From: an uncultured Clostridia bacterium
GTDB taxonomy: Bacteria; Bacillota; Clostridia; Christensenellales; CAG-138
Reading direction: 5' to 3'
Length of the DNA: 37,576 nt
NCBI GenBank assembly: GCA_905235205.1
Contig: CAJOKM010000025.1
Location: 1-37,576, forward strand
The notes under the pieces are model-generated. The model had not been told where the DNA came from, did no database searches, and saw nothing but the letters and a program-made list of their open reading frames with translations. The translations under genes and the position numbers were made by a program. Of the stretch, positions 32,061-37,576 are shown one piece after another (position 1 is the first letter of the stretch; every line of letters starts with the position of its first letter).

Positions 32061-33896
32061 TTATTTGAGTCGTTTTCCTTCGCCGTAAACCGCAACGATA
32101 TCCTTCGGCTCCGCGATATAGACCGCGCGGTCGAACCGCTCGCGCAGTGTCAGCCGCGCCGTATCGGGATACTCGCGGTCGTCGATCACCACCGCGTGCA
32201 GCTTGTCGCCTTTTCGGAATCCCGGCTTTGCGCCGAAATACCGCGCGCTTGCCGTTGTGCCGAGGTAATATCCTTCCGCAACGGAGAGAAACGGCGTTTG
32301 CCATTCGGTCTCGATCCGCTTGATCTTGGATGCGCGAATCGACATCTGAATGACGTTCAGCATCGACAAATGCGCGCCGCCCGCGATATCGCTTCCCAAA
32401 ACCACATTCACGCCTTCGTCGAGCATGGTGCGAATCGCCGCAACGCCGCTCGTTAGGTTCGTATTGGAATCCGCGCAGTGTACGACGGTCACCCCGTGCG
32501 CTTTCATCGCTTCCCGTTCGCGCGCGTCGCTGTGAACACAGTGCGCCATCAGCGTACCCGGCTTCCAGAGTCCGTACTTCTCATAGGTCTGCCAGTACTG
32601 CTCGCAGTCCGGATGCAGCGAACGCACCCAGTCGATCTCGCTTGTGTTTTCGGACAGATGCGACTGCACCGGGAGATTCCGTTCGTTTGCGATCTTTCCT
32701 AACCATTCCATCAGTTCGTTCGAGCAGGACGGCGTAAACCGCGGCGTGATCATCGGTCGAATGCGCGTGAACCGGTCGCATGCATCCAGCCAGCGAAGCG
32801 TTTCCCGCTTGCTCTCCTCCGCCGTTTCGCAATAGTAATCGGGACTGTTGCGGTCCATATTGACCTTCCCGACGTAGCCCGAGATCCCCGCGCGCTCGAG
32901 TTCCTCCATCAGAATCAGCGTCGCGTCGGTGTGGATCGACGAGAACATGCAGACCCGCGTCGTGCCGTATCCGACCAGCCGGTCGGCAAGCTTGCGGTAA
33001 TGCATACGCGCATATTCGGGATCCTGAAATCTTGCCTCGGTACGGAACGTATACGTGTTGAGCCAGTCCAAAAGCGGCAGGTCCATGCCCATGCCGAGCA
33101 TCGGATACTGCGGCGCATGCAGGTGCATGTCATTGAACGACTGCAGGATCAGCGTATCGCCGTAATCCGCGCGCTGTGCGTTGGAAAACCGTTCGGGAAG
33201 CTCCGCATATACGCCCTCGATCGTTCCCTCCTCGTCAAGCACGATATACCCGTCCTTTACGCAGTCGAGCGCGCCGAGCGACGGCACGGACAGCACGTTT
33301 CCGTGCAGCACATGGTATTGTCTGACGCCGCCCGCGCGCCGGTCGATGTCCCTTAGCTCCTCTTCCGGCACTTCGACCGTAACCAGCAGGTCCGTATGCT
33401 TTTTGATGATCTGGCTTCCGCCGACGTCGCCTTTGAGCGTCAAAAGCTCCGGAAACAGAGATTTCGGAAACAGCACCGGATTGCCGCGCCTGCCGTTTGC
33501 GATCGGCGCAACGATGCGCTCAGGATCGTTCTCAAACGTGCTGAGAAGCGCATTGACCGTCGTTTCCGTCACGCGAGGCTGATCGCCTACCGCATACAGG
33601 ATTCCGTCCGGTTCGCTTTTTAACGCTTCCTGTGTGCCGAGTACAACGCTTGACGCGATCCCGCGCTCCGGCGCCGGGTTTTCGACAACGCGGTACTCCA
33701 TGCGCTCCGCAATCATCCGGCGTTCCTCCGCGCCGCTTTTCAGCACCGCGACACGCGAAACGAACCGCTCGCCGAGCCGGTCATACAGCTCCAGCGCGTG
33801 CAGAAGCATCGGCTTTCCGTCGATCGGAAACGCCAGTTTATCGCTGCCGAACCGCGTACTGTTGCCGGCAGCCGTCAATACCAATGCGATCTTCAT
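32061..33896 (-). CDS. Fusion of MocA-like nucleotidyltransferase and guanine deaminase
   Basis: A 611-residue two-domain protein. Residues 1-190 are a MobA/MocA-type nucleotidyltransferase: ALVLTAAGNSTRFGSDKL carries the AAGxSxRxG-K nucleotide loop, followed by YAVGDQPRVT near 102 and GRRGNPVLFP near 132. Residues about 192-611 are a full guanine deaminase: VLHGNVLSVPS, metal ligands H258 and H260 in DMHLHAPQYP, QSHLSEN near 420, AHCVHSD near 456, and GSDIAGG near 505. Guanine deaminase makes xanthine from guanine; MocA loads CTP on molybdopterin for xanthine dehydrogenase-type enzymes. No internal stop or second start is seen at the junction. Its ATG overlaps the hyuA stop. The pairing with hydantoinase resembles purine-degradation loci with ygfJ/ssnA/guaD. 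Confidence 0.9.
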   Translation of the reverse strand: MKIALVLTAAGNSTRFGSDKLAFPIDGKPMLLHALELYDRLGERFVSRVAVLKSGAEERRMIAERMEYRVVENPAPERGIASSVVLGTQEALKSEPDGILYAVGDQPRVTETTVNALLSTFENDPERIVAPIANGRRGNPVLFPKSLFPELLTLKGDVGGSQIIKKHTDLLVTVEVPEEELRDIDRRAGGVRQYHVLHGNVLSVPSLGALDCVKDGYIVLDEEGTIEGVYAELPERFSNAQRADYGDTLILQSFNDMHLHAPQYPMLGMGMDLPLLDWLNTYTFRTEARFQDPEYARMHYRKLADRLVGYGTTRVCMFSSIHTDATLILMEELERAGISGYVGKVNMDRNSPDYYCETAEESKRETLRWLDACDRFTRIRPMITPRFTPSCSNELMEWLGKIANERNLPVQSHLSENTSEIDWVRSLHPDCEQYWQTYEKYGLWKPGTLMAHCVHSDAREREAMKAHGVTVVHCADSNTNLTSGVAAIRTMLDEGVNVVLGSDIAGGAHLSMLNVIQMSIRASKIKRIETEWQTPFLSVAEGYYLGTTASARYFGAKPGFRKGDKLHAVVIDDREYPDTARLTLRERFDRAVYIAEPKDIVAVYGEGKRLK

Positions 33897-35263
33897 CTTC
33901 TGTACCTTTCACACGGTTTGCGGAATACATACTGTCCGCGGTACGGCGCGATCAGCCGACCGTTTCCCACGACCTGCTCGCCGTTTAAGATCACGTCGCG
34001 CGTCCTTCCGAGCACCTCCATCCCCTCATAGGGCGAGTTATCGCACGCGTGCAGATTGGTCCTCCATGAAATCGTATGCCGATCGTTCGGGTCAAAGATC
34101 ACAATATCCGCATCCGCGCCGACACGCAGCACGCCTTTTTTCGGATACATGCCGAACAGTCTTGCGGCGCGTTCGCTCATCAGAAGCGCCATCTGTTCGA
34201 GCGTGATCGCGCCCGTTTTCACCGCGTACGTATACACCAGTTCCGCGCGGTTCTGCACGCCCGCGCCGCCGTTCGGGATCCTGGAAAAATCATCTCTGCC
34301 GAGCGCCTTCTGCGCCATCGTGAACGAGCAGTGATCCGTGCCGATAAAGTCGATATCCTTGCGCTTCATCCCGTCGAGGATCGCCGCCCGATCCCCTGCT
34401 TCACGCAGCGGCGGCGACATCACAAACTTCGCGCCGTCGGGATCGGCATAGCGCGATACATCAAGCGTGAAATACTGCGGACAGGTCTCCGCGTAGACCT
34501 CCACGCCGCGCTTTCGTGCCGCACGGACTTCCTTCAGCCCGTCCGCCGTGGACAGATGCACCACCCACGCAGGTTCACCGGACAGTTCCGAAATCCGCAT
34601 CAGCCGCGCGACGCCCTCCGCTTCAACCGCCTGCGGGCGGGAGACCGGGTGCGCGGTCGGGTCCGTATGCCCCTTTGCTTTTTCTTCCGCGATGCGCGCC
34701 TGCAGAACGTCGTAGTTCTCGCAATGCACGCCGATGATTCCGCCCCGACTGCCGATAAACTTCTGCGCGTCGTAGATCTGTCCGTCGCTGACCTTCATCG
34801 CGTCGTAAACCATGTACATTTTGAACGAGGAGACGCCTGAACGGAACATCTCGTCAACCTCGGCTTTGCGCGCGTCGTTCCATTCGGACACCGCCATGTG
34901 GAAGCCGTAGTTCGAGCTGCTTTTTTCGGCTTTTTTGTGCCACAGTTCGAGCGCGTCGCGCATCGTCATGCCGCGATCCTGCGTCGCAAAATCCAGTACC
35001 GTCGTGGTTCCTCCGACGATCGCGGCCTTCGTGCCGGTCTCGAAATTGTCCGCTGTAACCGTGACCCCGAGATCGAGGTCGAAATGCGTATGCGTATCGA
35101 TAAACCCCGCAAACACATAACAGCCTGCCGCGTCGATCACGCGGTCGGCGATTGTGTCGATCTTCTCTGCGATCTTTGCGATCCTGCCGTCTTTGATCAG
35201 CAGATCCGCTTGTTTTCTACCCGTCGAACGAACCACGGTCCCGTTTTTGATCAGAATCTGCAT
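33893..35263 (-). CDS. hyuA: Dihydropyrimidinase/hydantoinase-family amidohydrolase
   Basis: A 456-residue cyclic-amidohydrolase. The binuclear metal motif HTH is at H58-H60 in FAGFIDTHTHFDLD, K148 in SSFKMYMVYD is the probable carboxylated bridging lysine, HCEN near 175 and HLST near 230 supply further ligands, and IGTDHCSF near 305 the catalytic Asp. Family members open hydantoin, dihydropyrimidine or related rings; the substrate here is not known. Clustering with guanine deaminase and MocA domains points to purine or nucleobase catabolism. GGAGGAAAGC precedes the ATG at 35263. A longer frame to 35326 would start inside the promoter and is rejected. Confidence 0.92.
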   Translation of the reverse strand: MQILIKNGTVVRSTGRKQADLLIKDGRIAKIAEKIDTIADRVIDAAGCYVFAGFIDTHTHFDLDLGVTVTADNFETGTKAAIVGGTTTVLDFATQDRGMTMRDALELWHKKAEKSSSNYGFHMAVSEWNDARKAEVDEMFRSGVSSFKMYMVYDAMKVSDGQIYDAQKFIGSRGGIIGVHCENYDVLQARIAEEKAKGHTDPTAHPVSRPQAVEAEGVARLMRISELSGEPAWVVHLSTADGLKEVRAARKRGVEVYAETCPQYFTLDVSRYADPDGAKFVMSPPLREAGDRAAILDGMKRKDIDFIGTDHCSFTMAQKALGRDDFSRIPNGGAGVQNRAELVYTYAVKTGAITLEQMALLMSERAARLFGMYPKKGVLRVGADADIVIFDPNDRHTISWRTNLHACDNSPYEGMEVLGRTRDVILNGEQVVGNGRLIAPYRGQYVFRKPCERYRR

Positions 35264-35297
35264 GCTGCTTTCCTCCGCACAGAGTTCTACAGATATT

Positions 35298-35326
35298 ATA
35301 TTATCACACCCGCCGCGTTTTCGCAA
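35298..35326 (-). promoter_or_regulatory. Promoter of hyuA-mocA/guaD
   Basis: On the minus strand TTGCGA (35326-35321), 17-bp spacer, TAATAT (35303-35298). A TATAAT in a shifted register (three bases later) is also present with 20-bp spacing. Confidence 0.6.
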
Positions 35327-35329
35327 CAG

Positions 35330-35349
35330 AAAAGAGCCCCGAAGGGCTC
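35330..35349 (-). terminator. Terminator of the 35353-35925 gene
   Basis: On the minus strand GAGCCC (35349-35344), loop TTCG, GGGCTC (35339-35334), followed by TTTTC. Short but well formed, just past the stop. Confidence 0.8.
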
Positions 35350-35352
35350 AGT

Positions 35353-35925
35353 TCAGTCAAGATCCTTCAGGAACGGGAACTTTTTCTTAAGAAAATACCG
35401 GTAGTCCGGTGCATTCTCTGCGTTTCGATACTCATCGATCGTTGTGTCACGGATCCACTTTCGCATCTTTTCGGACAGGTCAGCGTATCGCGTGATGACA
35501 ATCCTTCCTTCCCGCTCGGCTTCGAGCAGAGCTTCAAGCGCATCCAAAACGAACTCGCACGATGTGACCGGGGTCGGAAGCTCCGCAAAGTATGCGTGCG
35601 GGATGTTCGAAAGCGGCTTGATCGCGTCGGTTTTTTCGACCGTATAGAGATAGCCGGATACGCCCGCGTAGGTTTCCTCGAGCGCGTTCTCGTAATACTC
35701 GTCAAACTGCAGAACGCCGTCTCTCGTAAAGCCGTAGCTTGCCCACTTCTGCCATTTGCCCGTGTGGACGAAGCCGTCCTCCTTACACGTCTTTTCCACG
35801 GCGTTGGAAAGATAGACGAGCACGTTTTCGCGCTTGTCCGAGAAATAGATGCGCGGAACATTGTCGTTTGAAACACGCGGCTCAAGCGATGTGATATTCG
35901 GCGTTTGCGATGCGTGATACAGCAT
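35353..35925 (-). CDS. Unknown protein with an N-terminal LYHAS-type motif
   Basis: A 190-residue soluble protein: MLYHASQTPNITSLEPRVS, RIYFSDKRENVLVYLSNAVEK, VLQFDEYYENALEETYAGVSGYLYTVE and CEFVLDALEALLEAEREGRI. I recognise a recurring uncharacterised protein of Clostridia. Its start (YHxS...I..L.P) resembles that of some ADP-ribosyltransferase-like folds, but no catalytic triad can be assigned, so no enzymatic claim is made. GGGAGG lies four bases past a U tract and nine bases before the ATG. A separate promoter inside the upstream gene and a structured 149-base leader suggest control by attenuation. Confidence 0.78.
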   Translation of the reverse strand: MLYHASQTPNITSLEPRVSNDNVPRIYFSDKRENVLVYLSNAVEKTCKEDGFVHTGKWQKWASYGFTRDGVLQFDEYYENALEETYAGVSGYLYTVEKTDAIKPLSNIPHAYFAELPTPVTSCEFVLDALEALLEAEREGRIVITRYADLSEKMRKWIRDTTIDEYRNAENAPDYRYFLKKKFPFLKDLD

Positions 35926-36074
35926 GTTGCCTCCCGGGAAAAAAGTACCCGCTTCAAAAAGAAGCGGGTAACGGATTCGAGATACTTATCTCTTCGGGAA
36001 CTGCGGCGCGCGGCGGGCTGCATGCAGACCGTGCGCGACTTCCCTTTCCGTCTAAAGGGGGTCCGATCGTTACC
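35926..36074 (-). promoter_or_regulatory. Candidate structured leader RNA (attenuator or riboswitch-like)
   Basis: Starting from the predicted transcription start, the minus-strand leader can form GGTAACG (36074-36068) paired with CGTTACC (35973-35967). It also holds a CCCTTT/AAAGGG hairpin (36059-36042), CTGCATGCAG (36027-36018), and a GAGATA/TATCTC hairpin (35992-35979). A terminator-like hairpin ends it. The long-range pair and the terminator share bases 35967-35970, so they may be mutually exclusive. It matches no riboswitch class I can recall. Confidence 0.45.
35939..35970 (-). terminator. Terminator-like hairpin in the leader of the 35353-35925 gene
   Basis: On the minus strand TACCCGCTTC (35970-35961), loop TTTTT, GAAGCGGGTA (35955-35946), then C and six T (35944-35939). 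The T run abuts CCCGGGAGG, which contains the ribosome binding site. It also serves as terminator for the upstream gene. Confidence 0.85.
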
Positions 36075-36759
36075 TTAGCGTATTATCCTTCGCACGCATC
36101 TGCGACAAAGGTCTGATTATGATTGGAGGGTCAATAATGATCGGACTGATAGGCTTTATCTCCTTTTCCTGAAACGGTTTTAGGGATGGCCATACCGTCA
36201 GCGTTACGGTACGGGAGACCGCCGTTCCAAAAACATTGCTAACCACACAGCGATATGCATTACCGACCTTATCCTCCGTAAACCCAATAATCAAGTTTGC
36301 GCTTGTTCCTGAGGCTTCCTCCGCCGGTCTCCACTCATTCGAATCTGCTTGGCGGTATTCCCACTGATATCTGAGCCCGCCTCCATCCGCTACGACAGAA
36401 ATACGCGTCTTTGTGCCGAGTGTCCCCCTCCATAATCCCGGCTGTCCTGTAATAACAGGCGATTTATACGCGACATATAAGGGAATTACGTCACTGTATG
36501 TTTCCCCGAAGCAGCGGTACTGCCATCCATCCATTTCACGGGAGGGAATCACCGTATACTCCGCCTTCGTCCCTTCTTCATCCGTGATCATCTGCCAGTC
36601 AGAACCCGCAGACGTCCTGTAATACCACTGATAGGTCGGATCGGCTCCGATTGCTTCGAGAACAAGAGTTGTTTGTTCTCCTTCGATCGCATCAACATCC
36701 AAAGTCTGATTCAGGATAATCGGTCCGGTAGATGAACCCTCGTTCCCGCTGGATAGCAT
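36070..36759 (-). pseudogene. 3' part of frameshifted surface protein: Ig-like repeats
   Basis: A 229-codon frame starting at an internal ATG, continuing the reading of the upstream fragment after a one-base shift near 36743-36747. It contains two Ig-like modules, with YQWYYRTSAGSDWQ then WQYRCFGE, and RYQWEYRQADSNEW then AYRCVVSN. It ends with a Pro/Ile tail (ISPIIIDPPIIIRPL) without an LPXTG sorting signal. There is no ribosome binding site at the ATG, so separate translation is unlikely. With the upstream part it would form one secreted multidomain protein. An assembly or sequencing error is an alternative to a real mutation. Confidence 0.7.
36080..36108 (-). promoter_or_regulatory. Promoter of the structured leader
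   Basis: On the minus strand TTGTCG (36108-36103), 17-bp spacer, TAATAC (36085-36080), inside the last codons of the upstream gene. Start of transcription would fall at about 36074, the first G of the GGTAACG pairing arm. Confidence 0.45.
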
Positions 36760-37576
36760 TCGCTGTCGTCCTGCGGATAGTATTGCGGAAAGCTATCACT
36801 TAGGAAAAACACATCCGTGAGAGAATTACAGTCCAAGAAGGCATAATCACATATTTCCATCATGCTTTTCGGGATAACGATCCATTTTAGTGCTTCACAA
36901 TTATAGAAACAGGCCGTTCCTATATGCTGGACTCCCTCAGGAAAAACAACGCCTGTCACTTTAGAGAGATCAGCAAACGCATAATCTCTAATTGCAAATA
37001 CTCCAGTCCCAATATCAATCGCTCTGATGTGATTCCGCCAGAAATACCAGGGTGCTTCCCCATACCTGTAGTTATCGGTCCAGCCTTCTCCGTAGAGGCG
37101 AAGAGTCAGATCGCTATCTATTTCCCAAAGAAGACCGGATTCAAAGGTCCCCGCACAAATCGGGTCGGTACTTGTTTTGGGAACGACTGTTAAGGCAGCC
37201 GATTCCGTATAAACGCTGCCCCAGTAATTCTCAATACGACAGCGGTACTCATACCCATTGATTTCATCAAACGCAGGCACTTCATAAACTGAACTCCTTC
37301 CATTTTCACCCGATATATCTGCCCATTCAGCGTTCTCACTCACTCTATACTCCCATTGATAGGTCAGCCCGATCCCCTCTCCAGCTGCTGAGAAAACAAC
37401 TTTCGTTCCCCATTCGGCAGTGACCGGATCCGGATTACACGTTACAGTGGGGGGCTGGGGATCTACCTCCAGGATTTTTTGCATTTGCAGCTTTCCGTAT
37501 CCGTAATAATCATCGCGTCCGGGCTCGCCGGCATCTTCCGTGGCGGCAATCAAGATTTCTTCCACAGCAGCGGGGG
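36711..37576 (-). pseudogene. 5'-truncated part of frameshifted surface protein: S8 peptidase end, Ig-like module, BspA-type leucine-rich repeat
   Basis: The frame enters from beyond the right edge. The first visible residues (PAAVEEILIAATEDAGEPGRD, then YYGYGKLQ) match the C-terminal helix of subtilisin-like (S8) proteases. An Ig-like module follows (YQWEYRVSENAEW, YEYRCRIENYWG), then a segment with WEIDSDLTLRLYGEG, WYFWRNHIRAIDIGTGVFAI, and BspA-type repeats (YAFADLSKVTGVVFPEGV, IGTACFYNCEALKWIVIPKSM, ICDYAFLDC). It stops shortly after CYPAG; adding one base near 36743 would join it to the Ig-like frame as CYPAGNEGSS. A secreted adhesive protease-like protein is inferred, probably inactive as read. 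Confidence 0.75.

Noticed and set aside
35967..36074. tRNA-like shape (7-bp GGTAACG/CGTTACC closing stem with GAATC near the end)
   Set aside because: No T-arm pairing, anticodon arm or CCA-compatible end can be built, and at about 108 bases it is too long. Treated as a leader RNA instead.

Overview
The window looks like a chromosomal segment of a GC-rich member of the Clostridia (Bacillota), probably a gut-associated, Christensenellales- or Oscillospirales-like anaerobe. This is inferred from gene content and order: yqhQ-prmC-prfA-tsaC-rpiB, ftsK-rimO-pgsA-cinA-recA, a CIRCE-controlled hrcA-grpE-dnaK-dnaJ operon, lepA-hemW, and rsmD-coaD. Strong GGAGG-type ribosome binding sites, sigma-A-like promoters and AUGA stop/start overlaps between neighbours (eight cases) fit this. 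No tRNA, rRNA, CRISPR array, transposase or phage gene was seen.

Layout. 1-5250 (minus): a translation-termination and tRNA-modification operon (yqhQ, prmC, prfA, tsaC), then rpiB with its own promoter, and separately an HAD phosphatase coupled to an alkyltransferase-like DNA repair protein. 5330-12328 (plus): ftsK-rimO-pgsA-cinA in one coupled operon, then recA with its own extended -10 promoter and a strong terminator. 12410-15113: an accessory pocket with an AT-rich orphan membrane protein, a small DUF896 protein and a large lipoprotein with two NlpC/P60-like domains, the first degenerate. The last two diverge from a 100-bp region in which both promoters sit so close to the start codons that both mRNAs appear leaderless. 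15125-19932 (minus): the heat-shock operon with a perfect CIRCE operator. 19933-20396: gene-free DNA with several inverted and tandem repeats. 20397-23365 (minus): lepA-hemW. 23450-24448 (plus): a LUD-domain protein and a MazG-like pyrophosphohydrolase. 24464-26730 (minus): an ECF sigma factor with a large membrane-anchored partner. 26836-28750 (minus): rsmD, coaD and an acidic coiled-coil protein. 28879-31500 (plus): alr, then a YibE/F membrane protein with an apparently leaderless promoter. 31423-35263 (minus): a purine/pyrimidine salvage or catabolism pair (a hydantoinase-like amidohydrolase and an unusual MocA-guanine deaminase fusion) followed by a small membrane protein. 35353-37576 (minus): an unknown protein behind a structured leader RNA with a terminator-like hairpin, and the 3' part of a surface protease-like gene split by a one-base frameshift.

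The items most worth a second look are the candidate attenuator or riboswitch at 35926-36074, the MocA-guanine deaminase fusion beside the hydantoinase, the leaderless promoters, and the degenerate tandem NlpC/P60 lipoprotein. All family calls come from reading motifs by eye; no database search was run.
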